From contig CAIFEZ010000031.1 in the NCBI GenBank assembly GCA_903789595.1, positions 1-41,253 of the forward strand: 41,253 nt of DNA, read 5' to 3'. Position numbers and translations under genes: made by a program. This stretch comes from an uncultured eubacterium 1-6. GTDB taxonomy: Bacteria > Bacillota > Clostridia > Lachnospirales > Lachnospiraceae. The notes under the pieces are model-generated. The model was not told the DNA's origin. It did no database searches and saw only the letters and a list, made by a program, of their open reading frames with translations. Below are positions 15,099 through 24,808 of the stretch, in pieces; position 1 is the stretch's first letter, and each line of letters begins with the position of its first letter.

Positions 15099-15325
15099 GG
15101 TAACAACCTCCTGCATGAATGAACTACAGCGCGCGGCGCGGCTGTAAGATTCGTTATATAAATGATAGCATGATGCAATCTCCACTGTCCGTATGGTCAT
15201 GCACCGGAGCATCCGATCTTAGGCTTTCGATCATTCTGGATGCTCTGTATGATGCGTTTTCAAATGTCGGATGACGTGTTTGGGAGACACGACAGGCACA
15301 CTCGTCCCGCGTCACACTGAATTAG
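15099..15325 (-). promoter_or_regulatory. Structured 5' leader of rplM-rpsI
   Basis: About 220 nt separate the likely promoter from the rplM ATG and contain no gene. A strong hairpin pairs GAGCATCC (15207-15214) with GGATGCTC (15238-15245), with an inner GATC/GATC pair. A GC-rich hairpin arm ACAGC/GCTGT lies near 15123-15144. L13 operons of Firmicutes often have autoregulatory leaders. I cannot confirm that this matches a described L13 leader. Confidence 0.4.
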
Positions 15326-15352
15326 TTTATAATACAGAAAAACCTGTGTCAA
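15326..15352 (-). promoter_or_regulatory. Promoter of rplM-rpsI
   Basis: The minus strand carries TTGACA (15347-15352) and TATAAA (15326-15331), 15 nt apart. The spacing is short; TAAACT two bases further on would give 17. It is the best promoter upstream of rplM. Confidence 0.6.
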
Positions 15353-15432
15353 GCTATTTTTGCCGGAATACAGCTATTTTTTGACGGAATGCAGCTGCTT
15401 TTACGGATTTTTTCGAATCGCAGGTTTGCTTT

Positions 15433-16269
15433 TCAGTTCTCTTCTTTCACTTTTTTCTCCGGCTGAACCGGCTCCTCCGGCGTGTCGATGGTTACCGTAT
15501 TGTACGGGATCACGATATCCGCTTTTTTGAATTCACTGACGATCCTCTGCCGCACATTGCTGCATGCAAGGTAGCTCTCCATGATATCCCTGGTGTACAC
15601 GGCGAACTTCAGCAGCATGCCGTTCGCGGTAAGCATGCTGACAAGTACGGTGGTTTTCTCTGCCTCCACAACAAGGGGCTCTGTTTTCAAGATTTCCATG
15701 ATAATGGCCCTTGCCTTCTCGATATCTGTCGCGTAATCGACCTCTACTTCTACAAAGGTTGCGACGGTATCGGGGTTGCTCATATTGACAATCACGGCGC
15801 CGTCCACCACACTGTTCGGAATGATACACATCTGTCCGTCCGCCTGCTCGATCACAACATGTCTCACGGTCATATCACGGACAATTCCCTCTGCAATTAC
15901 GTTTCCTCCGCTTTTGATCTGAATCTTCTGTCCGATATCGCAGGGCTTGGACGAAGACAATGAAAAACCGGAGATGACGTTTCCCAGCGTCTGCTGCGCC
16001 GCAAAGGTCGCGACCGCGATCAACAGCGCACTGCTCTGCAGCACCGTCGTACTGATTTCCTTGGCGATTTCAAAGGAGCCCAGTGCGGAATACACGCCGA
16101 TGATGGTGATTCCCGCCGTGAGAATGCTCTGCAGAAATTTGTTGTAGAGGCTCTGCTTCTGCGTCCGTTTATTCAGCCCCTTGAAAAAACGGCGGATAAA
16201 ATATACCGTCAAAAATGTAATGCCCAGAATCACCGCGGTCCTGAGCAGAAGTCCCCAGTTAAACTCCAT
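15433..16269 (-). CDS. mscS: Small-conductance mechanosensitive channel (MscS family)
   Basis: The 278-residue protein has three N-terminal membrane helices (about 7-26, 47-66, 75-108). The pore helix TM3 contains the packed Gly/Ala pattern AVATFAAQQTLGNVISGFSL. The cytoplasmic beta domain starts CDIGQKIQIKSGGNVIAEGIVRDM and includes IIPNSVV, and the C-terminal vestibule follows. These channels open under osmotic downshock to release solutes. The gene is separated from truA by a tandem repeat, and nothing indicates a shared operon. The final segment is rich in Lys and Glu. Confidence 0.95.
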   Translation of the reverse strand: MEFNWGLLLRTAVILGITFLTVYFIRRFFKGLNKRTQKQSLYNKFLQSILTAGITIIGVYSALGSFEIAKEISTTVLQSSALLIAVATFAAQQTLGNVISGFSLSSSKPCDIGQKIQIKSGGNVIAEGIVRDMTVRHVVIEQADGQMCIIPNSVVDGAVIVNMSNPDTVATFVEVEVDYATDIEKARAIIMEILKTEPLVVEAEKTTVLVSMLTANGMLLKFAVYTRDIMESYLACSNVRQRIVSEFKKADIVIPYNTVTIDTPEEPVQPEKKVKEEN

Positions 16270-16279
16270 TATTATCCCT

Positions 16280-16407
16280 CCGGCTTGCTGCGATGCTGTT
16301 CTTGCAGATTCAATGATCCGGCTTGCGGCTATGCTGTTCTTTCAGCTTATATCATCCGGTCTACGGCTATGCTGCTCTTTCAGCTTATATCATCCGGCTT
16401 GCGGCTC
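16280..16407. repeat. 38-bp tandem repeat between truA and mscS
   Basis: Copies start at 16280, 16318 and 16356, and a partial copy at 16394; each starts CCGG and the spacing is exactly 38. The second and third are nearly identical, the first is diverged. The truA stop (16380-16382) and its last codons lie inside the array, so the copies reproduce the truA 3' end. Confidence 0.92.
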
Positions 16408-17168
16408 AGATAATCAGGCTCCCATTCCGGATATCGGATCTCCAGCAGGGTGAGTCCGCGCGCCGGCGCCGTCGGTCCGGCGGCGCTGCGATCTCTGCAG
16501 GCCAGGATCTTCTCCATTTCCTCCGGCTCGATTTTGGCTTTTCCGATTTCCATGAGCGTTCCCGCCAGGATCCTAACCATGTTGTAGAGAAATCCGTTCC
16601 CGCAGATCCGGAAGCGGATAAGATCGTCTTCCCGGACGACCTCCGCGGAATAAATCGTACGCACGGTACTTCGGTCGGGGCTGGTCTCGCCTGATGCCTG
16701 GAAGCTCCGGAAGTCGTGCTCTCCGATGAGATACCGGACCGCTCTGTCCATGCGCTCCGCATCCAGCGGAACATATAGAAAACAGGTGTCATTCCGTCTC
16801 GTCGGATCGGGAAAACGGCGGTTCAGAATTTTATATTCATAGGTCTTGACCGTGGAGGTGAAGCGGGGATGAAATTCCGGTGATACTTCCCGGGAGCCCT
16901 GGATTTTGATGTCGTCCGGGAGTCTCGTGTTCAATGCGTACGAATACTTGTCCCCCGGCATCCGGGCGGATGTGTCAAAGACTGCCACATTTCCCCTGGC
17001 ATGTACGCCGGCATCGGTCCTGCTCGCCCCGAGGGTATGAATTTCTTCTCCGGTCAGCTCCGAAAGAGCCTCATTCAGGACCTGCTGCACGGCGATCCCG
17101 TTCGGCTGTACCTGCCATCCGCAGTAACCGGTTCCATCATAAGCAACCGTCAGCATTACACGTTTCAT
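16380..17168 (-). CDS. truA: tRNA pseudouridine(38-40) synthase
   Basis: The 262-residue enzyme isomerises U38-U40 in the anticodon arm of many tRNAs. The catalytic Asp lies in GASRTDAGVHARGN, and the KTYEYKI, HDFRSFQASG, FLYNMVRILAGTLMEIG and CRDRSAAGPTAPARGL blocks are all present. The ATG at 17168 has a GGGG-rich ribosome site; the longer frame reads into ecfT. It follows ecfT by 40 nt, a usual neighbour. The last eight residues (RKPDDIS region) come from the 38-bp repeat, so the C-terminus may vary between strains. Confidence 0.96.
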   Translation of the reverse strand: MKRVMLTVAYDGTGYCGWQVQPNGIAVQQVLNEALSELTGEEIHTLGASRTDAGVHARGNVAVFDTSARMPGDKYSYALNTRLPDDIKIQGSREVSPEFHPRFTSTVKTYEYKILNRRFPDPTRRNDTCFLYVPLDAERMDRAVRYLIGEHDFRSFQASGETSPDRSTVRTIYSAEVVREDDLIRFRICGNGFLYNMVRILAGTLMEIGKAKIEPEEMEKILACRDRSAAGPTAPARGLTLLEIRYPEWEPDYLSRKPDDIS

Positions 17169-17208
17169 GTTTTTCCCCGTATCCCCCTTTGATGTATCAG
17201 AGCATCTG

Positions 17209-18012
17209 TCACCAGTGAAGAACCGCGCGAAGAACGATAGCCGCCGCCAGGTATGCCAGGAGCACCGCGTATGCGGCAAGGTCTCGGGACTGATACACCA
17301 GCGGACGCATCTGCGTTCGGCCGTCGCCTCCGTGGTAACATCTGGCTTCCATGGCAAGCGCCAGATCATTGGCCCTGCGGAAGGCGGATACGAAGAGCGG
17401 CACCAGGATCGGAACCATCGCCTTTACCCTCTGGATGACGTTGCCGCTCTCAAAATCGGCGCCTCTCGCCATCTGCGCCTTCTTGATCTTGTCGGTCTCT
17501 TCCATGAGAATCGGGATGAAACGAAGCGCGATGGACATCATCATGGCGATTTCGTGTACCGGCACATGCACCTTTCTCAGCGGACGGAACAGCGATTCCA
17601 TCGCATCGGTCAGCTTGTTCGGTGTGGTTGTGAGCGTCATGATGGAGCACCCGATGATCAGATATACAAGGCGGATTCCCATCTTGGCCGCCGTGCCGAT
17701 TCCCTCTCTCGTAATATGAAGGATCCCGAACTGCCAGACGACCGTACCCTGGGTCAGGAAGAGATTCAGCACCATTGTGAAAATCAGCAGAATCCAGATC
17801 GCCTTCAGGCCCCTCAACATGAAACCGAGCGGAACCTTTGACAAACGAATCACGGAGAACAGAAAGACCGTTCCGAGAACATAGCCCCATGTGTGAAAGA
17901 CAAACAGAGATATGATATAGATGAGTGTTCCGACAAACTTTACTCTCGGGTCCAGTTTATGAATCAGCGAATCCGCCGGGTAATACTGGCCTATCGTAAT
18001 ATCTTTAAACAT
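17209..18012 (-). CDS. ecfT: ECF transporter transmembrane subunit EcfT
   Basis: The 267-residue membrane protein couples ATP hydrolysis by the two EcfA subunits to vitamin-binding S subunits encoded elsewhere. About five or six membrane helices are visible. The two cytoplasmic coupling motifs are MARGADFESG and MEARCYHGGDG (Ala-Arg-Gly type). The N-terminus begins ITIGQYYPADSLIHKLDPRVK, typical of the family. The start directly follows the ecfA2 stop, so the cassette ecfA1-ecfA2-ecfT is co-translated. Confidence 0.96.
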   Translation of the reverse strand: MFKDITIGQYYPADSLIHKLDPRVKFVGTLIYIISLFVFHTWGYVLGTVFLFSVIRLSKVPLGFMLRGLKAIWILLIFTMVLNLFLTQGTVVWQFGILHITREGIGTAAKMGIRLVYLIIGCSIMTLTTTPNKLTDAMESLFRPLRKVHVPVHEIAMMMSIALRFIPILMEETDKIKKAQMARGADFESGNVIQRVKAMVPILVPLFVSAFRRANDLALAMEARCYHGGDGRTQMRPLVYQSRDLAAYAVLLAYLAAAIVLRAVLHW

Positions 18013-18864
18013 TTATTTTCTCCCGAGCGCATGAAGGATGCTTTCTTCCGCTTCCTCGATTGTCGTGGCGTGTACATCAACATCGAGTCCTCTCTCCTTC
18101 AGCGCATGCATGATATAGGTCATCTGCGGTGCCGCGAGTCCCATCTTCTCAAGCTCCTTATAATGAGAAAAAACCTCCCGGGGCGGCGCGTCAAATGCCT
18201 TTTCTCCGTGATTCATAACAATCAGCTGATCGACATATTCCGCCACATCCTCCATGCTGTGAGAGACTAGAACGACGGTGATGCCCCGCTGCTTCTGAAG
18301 ACCGGCGACGGTACCAAGAATCTCATCCCGCCCCATCGGGTCCAGTCCCGCAGTCGGCTCATCGAGAACCAGGACATCGGGGTTCATCGCGAGAACTCCC
18401 GCAATCGCCACCCTTCTCTTCTGTCCGCCGGAAAGCTCAAAGGGAGATTTCCGGAAGAGAGACTCGTCCACGCCGACCTGCCGCAGAGCTTCCTCTGCGC
18501 GCTTCATACGGTCTTCTTCAGACAGTCCCTGGTTCTTGGGGCCGAAGCAGACGTCGGTGATGACGTCCGTCTCAAACAACTGATACTCCGGATACTGAAA
18601 GACAAGTCCGACATGAAATCTGAGATTTCTGCGGTCATACTTTTCGCCCCAGATATCCTCATCATTAAAATACACATGGCCGGAGGTCGGACGCATCAGC
18701 CCGTTCAGATGCTGAATCAGCGTCGACTTTCCGCTTCCGGTATGTCCGATGATGCCGATGAAATGTCCGTCCGGGAGTTCGAGTGAAACGTCCTTCAGCG
18801 CATGCATCTCATACGCGGTTCCCGGGCTGTATGTGTAGGTCACATGATCTAATCTGATTGACAT
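18013..18864 (-). CDS. ecfA2: ECF transporter ATPase EcfA2
   Basis: The 283-residue ABC ATPase has Walker A GHTGSGKST (40-48), the Q-loop VFQYPEYQLF, the signature ELSGGQKRRVAIAG, Walker B VLVLDEPTAGLD and the switch His in VSHSMEDV. Second position in the cassette and the sequence type point to EcfA2. The C-terminal segment (PREVFSHYKELEKMGLAAP) is the EcfA-specific groove region that binds EcfT. It lies 25 nt after ecfA1. All catalytic residues are intact. Confidence 0.95.
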   Translation of the reverse strand: MSIRLDHVTYTYSPGTAYEMHALKDVSLELPDGHFIGIIGHTGSGKSTLIQHLNGLMRPTSGHVYFNDEDIWGEKYDRRNLRFHVGLVFQYPEYQLFETDVITDVCFGPKNQGLSEEDRMKRAEEALRQVGVDESLFRKSPFELSGGQKRRVAIAGVLAMNPDVLVLDEPTAGLDPMGRDEILGTVAGLQKQRGITVVLVSHSMEDVAEYVDQLIVMNHGEKAFDAPPREVFSHYKELEKMGLAAPQMTYIMHALKERGLDVDVHATTIEEAEESILHALGRK

Positions 18865-18889
18865 GTTCTTTCCTCTGCCCTGTCTTCCT

Positions 18890-19837
18890 TTAGGTCAGGC
18901 TTGGGTTCTCCCGGTCAGCCTTGTTTTCCCGCTCTTCCGGATTTTCCCCTAAAGCCTGTTTTCTTTCGTCAGAAACTGCTCCTCCGTCGCGGATTTTCAT
19001 AATCGCATCCACAAATTCGTCAATACTGAGGATACCCTCCGGGATGTCGAGTCCTTTCAGGCGAAGTGCGTGCGCCAGCTGTGTGACATGCGGCACATCC
19101 AGCCGCAGCTCATGGAGCTCGTCAACATGTGAAAAGATTTCCCGGGGCGTTCCCTGCATCACGAGTCTTCCCTCATCCATGACAAATACATTGTCCGCGT
19201 AAATAACCTCTTCCATGTAATGGGTAATCAGTATGACGGTAACTCCTTCGCTTTTGTTCAGATCGCGCACCGCCTGAATCACTTCGTGACGCCCGTTCGG
19301 ATCCAGCATAGCCGTCGGCTCATCCATAATGATACATTTCGGCTTCATGGCCATAACGCCGGCAATGGCCACTCTCTGCTTCTGTCCTCCGGAGAGCTTG
19401 TTTGGCGAATGGTGACGATAGGCAATCATGCCGGTCTTGCGAAGCGAATCATCGACCCGCTTCCAGATCTCGTCCGTCGGAACCCCGAGGTTCTCCGGCC
19501 CGAATCCCACGTCCTCCTCCACAACGGAGGATACAATCTGGTTGTCCGGGTTCTGGAAAACCATGCCGGCTCTCTGCCGGATATCCCACACCTCGTCATC
19601 CTCGTGCGTGTCCATCTGATCCACCCACATCGTGCCTCCCGTAGGAACCAAAAGCGCATTCATATGCTTCGCCAGGGTCGATTTTCCGCTGCCGTTATGG
19701 CCGAGAATCGCGATGAACTGTCCCTCTTTGATCTTCAGATTTACATCTCTGACCGCATGGGTGATCTCCGGTTTTTCCCCGTCCTCTCCGTATTCCAGAT
19801 AGTCGTAATTCAGGTTGTCTGCTTTAATGATGCTCAT
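18890..19837 (-). CDS. ecfA1: ECF transporter ATPase EcfA1
   Basis: The 315-residue ABC ATPase has Walker A GHNGSGKST (46-53), VFQNPDNQIV, the signature KLSGGQKQRVAIAG, Walker B CIIMDEPTAMLD and the switch His in ITHYMEEV. It pairs with EcfA2 to power uptake of vitamins. About 30 extra charged residues form the C-terminus (GENPEERENKADRENPSLT), longer than in most homologues. Its start overlaps the engB stop by 4 nt, which links the transporter to the ribosome-assembly GTPase in one transcript. Confidence 0.95.
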   Translation of the reverse strand: MSIIKADNLNYDYLEYGEDGEKPEITHAVRDVNLKIKEGQFIAILGHNGSGKSTLAKHMNALLVPTGGTMWVDQMDTHEDDEVWDIRQRAGMVFQNPDNQIVSSVVEEDVGFGPENLGVPTDEIWKRVDDSLRKTGMIAYRHHSPNKLSGGQKQRVAIAGVMAMKPKCIIMDEPTAMLDPNGRHEVIQAVRDLNKSEGVTVILITHYMEEVIYADNVFVMDEGRLVMQGTPREIFSHVDELHELRLDVPHVTQLAHALRLKGLDIPEGILSIDEFVDAIMKIRDGGAVSDERKQALGENPEERENKADRENPSLT

Positions 19838-20430
19838 GATTCCGAAGCTCCTGTCAGTTCCCCGATATAGTCGAGAATCTCATCTCTTCCCTGCTTTGTG
19901 ACCGCCGAAAACGCGAAAAGCTTTTCCTCCTGTCTCATTCCGAGTCCGTCGCGGACAGCCTTGATCTGCTTCTGGACCTGACTTCTCTTGAGCTTGTCCA
20001 GCTTGGTCGCGATGATCACCGGCTCATATCCCCGGGACAAAATCCACTCGAACATCTGCCTGTCGTTTGCCGACGGATCATGACGGATGTCAATCAGCAG
20101 GAACACGGCCTTCAGCTGATCGGACATCTTCAGGTACCTCTCGATCATCCGTCCCCAGGACTGCCTGACATTGACAGATGCTGTCGTGTACCCGTACCCC
20201 GGAAGGTCAACGAAATAAAAGCTGCTGTTGACATGATAAAAATTGATGGTCTGCGTCTTTCCCGGCTGAGAACTCGTTCTCGCCAGCGCTTTCCGGTTCA
20301 GCAGCCCGTTGATCAGGGATGATTTTCCGACATTTGACTTTCCCGCGAATGCGATTTCGGGCTGCGTATTCACGGGAAATTTACTTGTGACACCGCATAC
20401 GGTTTCAAGCTCGGCGCTTGTAATATTCAT
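19834..20430 (-). CDS. engB: Ribosome biogenesis GTPase EngB (YsxC/YihA)
   Basis: The 198-residue GTPase has G1 GKSNVGKSS, the G2 region with SSQPGKTQTINFY, G3 DLPGYGY, G4 TKLDKL and G5 FSAVTKQG. It is needed for late assembly of the 50S subunit. The position immediately after lon is conserved in many Firmicutes. The gap from lon is 28 nt with a weak AGAAGAT ribosome site. Length and motifs are normal. Confidence 0.96.
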   Translation of the reverse strand: MNITSAELETVCGVTSKFPVNTQPEIAFAGKSNVGKSSLINGLLNRKALARTSSQPGKTQTINFYHVNSSFYFVDLPGYGYTTASVNVRQSWGRMIERYLKMSDQLKAVFLLIDIRHDPSANDRQMFEWILSRGYEPVIIATKLDKLKRSQVQKQIKAVRDGLGMRQEEKLFAFSAVTKQGRDEILDYIGELTGASES

Positions 20431-20458
20431 ATCTTCTCCATTTCATAATAATATGGGA

Positions 20459-22777
20459 TTACGATATCAACGCCTGTTTCAGCACCTCTTCCATCCGGCT
20501 GACATAGACGATCTCAAGGCCCTCTGTGATCTCCGCATCCATCTCCGCCACATCCGGCCGGTTCTCCTCCGGCACGAGCACGGTGCGGATGCCGGCTTTT
20601 TTGGCCGCCAGAAGCTTTTCCTTCAGGCCGCCGATCGGAAGAACCCTTCCCCGAAGCGTGATCTCTCCGGTCATCGCCAGGTCTGCGCGGACCGGTCGCT
20701 TCGTGATCGCCGAAAGCATGGCGGTCGCCATCGTGATTCCCGCGGACGGTCCGTCCTTCGGCACGGCTCCCTCCGGTATGTGAATGTGAATGTCATTTCC
20801 CGTGAAAAAGTCGTCCGGAATCTCGTATTCCGCAGATACAGACCGGATAAAGCTGATTCCCGTCCTCGCGGATTCCTTCATGACATCTCCGAGCTGTCCC
20901 GTGAGGAGGAATTCTCCCTTTCCGGGCATTACATTCACCTCGATCTCCAGTGTATCTCCGCCGACGCTCGTCCAGGCGAGGCCGCGGACGATGCCGATTT
21001 CCGGTCTGGAGTTCGCCATATTCACGGTGTATCTGCCGCGTCCCAGGAAATCCTCCAGGTTCTCTTTTGTCACCGTGACGGACGTTTCATCCTTTTCCTG
21101 GATCCGAAGCGCCGTCTTGCGGCAGATGTGGCCGATCTGGCGCTCCAGAGAACGCACGCCCGCTTCCTTTGTATACCTGGATATGATTTCGTCAAGCGCG
21201 CCGTCCTCGATCGTCAGCTGTTCCTTCGCGAGGCCGTTGGCCTCAATCTGCTTCGGAATCAGATGCTCCCGGGCGATGTGCTTCTTCTCGTTCTCCGTGT
21301 AGCTGTTGATCTCAATGAGCTCCATGCGGTCGAGAAGCGGCCGCGGAATCGTCTGGACATCGTTCGCCGTCGCAATGAACAGAACCTGCGAGAGATCGAT
21401 CGGAACCTCGACATAATGATCGGAGAAATGGCTGTTCTCCTCCGGGTCAAGCACCTCCAGCAGAGCGGAGGCGATATCCCCCTTGTAGTCGCTGCTCGTC
21501 TTATCGATCTCGTCCAGAAGCATCAGGGGATTTTTCACACCCGCGTGATGGAGCCCCTCGGCGATCCTTCCCGGCATTGCCCCGATGTATGTTCTTCTGT
21601 GGCCCCGGATCTCCGCCTCGTCCCGCACTCCGCCAAGGCTGATCCGCACAAAGACCTTGTTCAGCGCCTTGGCGATCGATTTCGCGATCGACGTCTTGCC
21701 GGTTCCGGGAGGTCCGACCAGGCAGAGGATCGGCGCGTCCGCCTTCTTTGTGACAAGCCGGACTGCCAGGTATTCCAGGATTCTCTCCTTCACCTTCTCG
21801 AGTCCGTAATGATCCTCCTCCAGGATCTGCCGCGCCTTCTTCAGGTCACGGTTGTCCCGGGACATCCTGTTCCACGGAAGTCCGAGCAGCGTCTCGATGT
21901 ACCCCCGGATCACGCCTCCCTCAGAAGGGTTGCCGGCGGTATTCTCAAAGCGGCGGATTTCATTGCGAAGCGTGTCCTTCACCTCTTTCGGTGCCTTCAG
22001 CTCCTCGCACTGGCGCTTAAATTTCGCGATTTCCGTCTGTGTATTGTCGTCTCCGAGTTCTTCCCGGATTTCCTTCATCTGCTCCCGGAGTACATATTCC
22101 CGCTGGTTCTTGTCGAGTCTCTGCTTTACCTTTTCCTGCAGCTCATAGCGGATCTTCTCGACCGCCGCCTCGTTTGCGAGCATGTCACAGAGAACCTCAT
22201 ACCGGTCGGTCAGATCAACGGCGTTGAGCAGCCGCTGCTGCTTCTCCGACGGAAACGGCAGATTGATGCAGATCTGATCCACCAGCTTGCCGAGTTCATC
22301 GATATCCAGGATTCCGATGAGCAGCTCTCTCGAAAGGTTTCTGCCGCCGGCGGAATAGATGCTGACGAGCTCCTTCAGATTCCGGATCATCGCCTCACGG
22401 CGGTCGTCCCCGATCACCGGTTCGTCCTCTTCCGCAAATACGGATATTCTTGAACGGAGAAGCTTCCCGGTCTCCTCAAAGTCCAGAAGCTCCGCCCGGC
22501 TGATTCCCTCCACCGTGATCTGTATCATGTCGCGCGGAAGCCGCGCGATCTTCCTGATCTCGGAAACGGTCCCGATCCGGTAAAGATCGTCAAGGGTCGG
22601 CTCCGCCACGCTGAGCTTTCTCTGGGTCACCAGAAACAGCCTGTTGTCCGCGGTCATTGCTTCTTCAATTGCGTGTATGCTTTTCTCACGGTTTACTTCA
22701 AAATGCACTACCATGCCCGGGAGAACGGTAATCCCCCTCAGGGCGACGGTCGGAAGCACATATTCTGTATCACTCAT
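20459..22777 (-). CDS. lon: ATP-dependent protease Lon
   Basis: The roughly 772-residue protein has the N-terminal LON substrate domain ([22 protein letters not shown]) and a coiled-coil middle. The AAA+ module has Walker [10 protein letters not shown] and MLLDEIDK. The C-terminal serine-lysine protease domain has the catalytic Ser in PKDGPSAG. Lon degrades misfolded and regulatory proteins in the cytoplasm. I choose the ATG at 22777; an ATG at 22801 is possible but has no ribosome site, and the far upstream start would overlap clpX. It lies 49 nt after clpX. Confidence 0.95.
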   Translation of the reverse strand: MSDTEYVLPTVALRGITVLPGMVVHFEVNREKSIHAIEEAMTADNRLFLVTQRKLSVAEPTLDDLYRIGTVSEIRKIARLPRDMIQITVEGISRAELLDFEETGKLLRSRISVFAEEDEPVIGDDRREAMIRNLKELVSIYSAGGRNLSRELLIGILDIDELGKLVDQICINLPFPSEKQQRLLNAVDLTDRYEVLCDMLANEAAVEKIRYELQEKVKQRLDKNQREYVLREQMKEIREELGDDNTQTEIAKFKRQCEELKAPKEVKDTLRNEIRRFENTAGNPSEGGVIRGYIETLLGLPWNRMSRDNRDLKKARQILEEDHYGLEKVKERILEYLAVRLVTKKADAPILCLVGPPGTGKTSIAKSIAKALNKVFVRISLGGVRDEAEIRGHRRTYIGAMPGRIAEGLHHAGVKNPLMLLDEIDKTSSDYKGDIASALLEVLDPEENSHFSDHYVEVPIDLSQVLFIATANDVQTIPRPLLDRMELIEINSYTENEKKHIAREHLIPKQIEANGLAKEQLTIEDGALDEIISRYTKEAGVRSLERQIGHICRKTALRIQEKDETSVTVTKENLEDFLGRGRYTVNMANSRPEIGIVRGLAWTSVGGDTLEIEVNVMPGKGEFLLTGQLGDVMKESARTGISFIRSVSAEYEIPDDFFTGNDIHIHIPEGAVPKDGPSAGITMATAMLSAITKRPVRADLAMTGEITLRGRVLPIGGLKEKLLAAKKAGIRTVLVPEENRPDVAEMDAEITEGLEIVYVSRMEEVLKQALIS

Positions 22778-22826
22778 CTCTAGCGTGTGATTCCTTTCCA
22801 TAACGTTGCTGTGCGTCCGCGGCGCA

Positions 22827-24128
22827 TCATGCCGGACGCATGCGTTTGGAAGAACGGGCATTTCTCGCCTTCATCTGTCTTCTCGGAACGGGCTTCGGCT
22901 CGCCATGCACAATCACAGGCCTGTCCTTTCCCTCTACGGCATCTCTGGTGATCTCACAGGAACGGATCGTATTGTCTGACGGCGTCTCGTACATGACATC
23001 CATCATCGTCTTCTCCATGATCGCACGAAGGCCGCGGGCGCCTGTCTTGCGGCGCATTGCTTCCTCTGCCATCGCCGTAAGGGCGTCGTCGTCAAAGGTC
23101 AGCTCTACGCCGTCCAGCTCCAGCAGCTTGACATACTGCTTGACCAGGGAGTTCTTCGGCTCCTTCAGGATGTGAACGAGTGCATTCTCGTCCAGACCGT
23201 CCAGCGTGACCACAACGGGCACTCGTCCGACAAGCTCCGGGATCAGGCCGAACTTCACCAGATCCTCCGGCATAACCTCCCGAAGGATTGCTCCCGTATC
23301 CTCTTTCTGACGCACTCCGAGATCCGCGCCGAAGCCAAGGCTCTTTGTGTCCTTCCTCGCCTCGATGATCTTCTCCAGTCCCTCGAAGGCTCCTCCGCAG
23401 ATGAAGAGGATATTCGTCGTATCGATCTGCAGAAACTCCTGGTGCGGATGCTTTCTTCCGCCCTGGGGCGGCACATTCGCGACGGTTCCCTCAACGATCT
23501 TCAGCAGCGCCTGCTGTACGCCTTCTCCCGATACATCTCTCGTGATGGAGGGATTCTCGGATTTTCTGGTGATCTTGTCGATCTCATCGATATAGATGAT
23601 TCCGTGTTCCGCGCGTTCAATATCATAATCTGCGGCCTGAATGAGCTTCAGCAGAATGTTCTCCACATCTTCGCCCACATAGCCGGCCTCCGTCAGTGTC
23701 GTAGCGTCGGCGATGGCGAACGGCACGTTCAGCATTCTGGCAAGCGTCTGCGCCAGAAGGGTCTTTCCGGAGCCTGTCGGTCCCAGCATCAGGATGTTGC
23801 TTTTCTGAAGCTCCACATCACTCTCCTGCTGGGAGAGAATTCTCTTGTAGTGATTGTATACAGCGACAGACAGGACCTTTTTCGCCTCATCCTGGCCGAT
23901 CACATAATCATCCAGAAACTCCTTGATCTCCACGGGCTTCATCAGATTGATCTCGTCGCCGGCCGGCGCGGGCGTGCGGAACTGCTCATCGATGATTTCC
24001 GAACAGATACCAATGCATTCATCGCAGATATATGCTCCGCCCGGTCCGGCAATCAGCTTGCGGACCTGGTCCTCTGTCTTTCCGCAGAAGGAGCATCTGA
24101 TCTTCGGTTCATTTCCTTTATTTGCCAA
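22827..24128 (-). CDS. clpX: ATP-dependent Clp protease unfoldase ClpX
   Basis: The 433-residue AAA+ unfoldase delivers substrates to ClpP. It has the N-terminal zinc domain (C12, C15, C35, C38), Walker A GPTGSGKT, Walker B IIYIDEID, and the sensor-2 arginine in [11 protein letters not shown]. The ClpP-docking loop reads LGF in [11 protein letters not shown] instead of the usual IGF. It starts at TTG 24128 with AGAGG upstream. A TATAAT box upstream in the clpP-clpX gap may give an extra promoter. The order tig-clpP-clpX-lon is classical. Confidence 0.96.
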   Translation of the reverse strand: MANKGNEPKIRCSFCGKTEDQVRKLIAGPGGAYICDECIGICSEIIDEQFRTPAPAGDEINLMKPVEIKEFLDDYVIGQDEAKKVLSVAVYNHYKRILSQQESDVELQKSNILMLGPTGSGKTLLAQTLARMLNVPFAIADATTLTEAGYVGEDVENILLKLIQAADYDIERAEHGIIYIDEIDKITRKSENPSITRDVSGEGVQQALLKIVEGTVANVPPQGGRKHPHQEFLQIDTTNILFICGGAFEGLEKIIEARKDTKSLGFGADLGVRQKEDTGAILREVMPEDLVKFGLIPELVGRVPVVVTLDGLDENALVHILKEPKNSLVKQYVKLLELDGVELTFDDDALTAMAEEAMRRKTGARGLRAIMEKTMMDVMYETPSDNTIRSCEITRDAVEGKDRPVIVHGEPKPVPRRQMKARNARSSKRMRPA

Positions 24129-24223
24129 ATTAATACCTCTTTCTTCCGTTTCCCATTATACACAGGAAGGGCATCCCGAAATCGGATCAAAATCAACCCA
24201 TTCCTGAACACCCTTACATGCGC

Positions 24224-24805
24224 TTACCGATTTGTAATTACGTTATCAATCAGACCGTATGCCTTTGCTTCCTCGGCCGTCATATAGTTGTCCAGCTCTG
24301 TGTCATGCTGAACCTTCTCCAGCGGCTGTCCCGTATTCTGGGACAGAATCTCGTTCATACGTCTCTTAATCTTCAGAATCTGCTCGGCTACGATCTCAAT
24401 GTCAGTCGCCTTGCCCTGAGCGCCGCCCGACGGCTGATGGATCATGATCTCCGCGTTCGGAAGGGCAAGTCTCTTGCCTTTCGTGCCGCCCGCCAGCAGA
24501 AACGCTCCCATGCTTGCGGCCATACCGAGGCAGATCGTGGAAACATCGCACTTAATGTACTGCATGGTGTCATAGATCGCCATTCCGGCGGTTACGGAAC
24601 CGCCCGGACTGTTGATGTACAGATGGATATCCTTTCCCGGATCCTCAGATTCCAGGAACAGCATCTGCGCCACGATCAGATTTGCGGAAACGTCGGAAAC
24701 CTCTTCCCCAAGGAAAATGATTCTGTCTTTCAGCAGTCTGGAATAGATGTCGTAACTTCTCTCTCCTCTTCCCGTCTGCTCAATAACATATGGAACTAAC
24801 GGCAT
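24224..24805 (-). CDS. clpP: ATP-dependent Clp protease proteolytic subunit
   Basis: The 193-residue serine protease forms the 14-mer barrel fed by ClpX. The catalytic triad is complete: S98 (GMAASMG), H123 (MIHQPSGG) and D172. The N-terminal loop ([25 protein letters not shown]) and the handle region are standard. It starts 4 nt after the tig stop and is therefore translated with trigger factor. No second clpP is seen in the window. Confidence 0.97.
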   Translation of the reverse strand: MPLVPYVIEQTGRGERSYDIYSRLLKDRIIFLGEEVSDVSANLIVAQMLFLESEDPGKDIHLYINSPGGSVTAGMAIYDTMQYIKCDVSTICLGMAASMGAFLLAGGTKGKRLALPNAEIMIHQPSGGAQGKATDIEIVAEQILKIKRRMNEILSQNTGQPLEKVQHDTELDNYMTAEEAKAYGLIDNVITNR

Positions 24806-24808
24806 GTA

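Noticed and set aside
15354-15397. Two imperfect copies of a 21-nt unit near the rplM promoter
   Set aside because: The copies (AGCTGTATTCCGGCAAAAAT type) are real but short and diverged, and may be chance AT-rich similarity, so not listed as a feature.
20309-22453. 714-codon open frame on the plus strand
   Set aside because: It lies entirely antisense to lon and engB, has no ribosome site and no recognisable domain. It is an artefact of GC-rich third positions.
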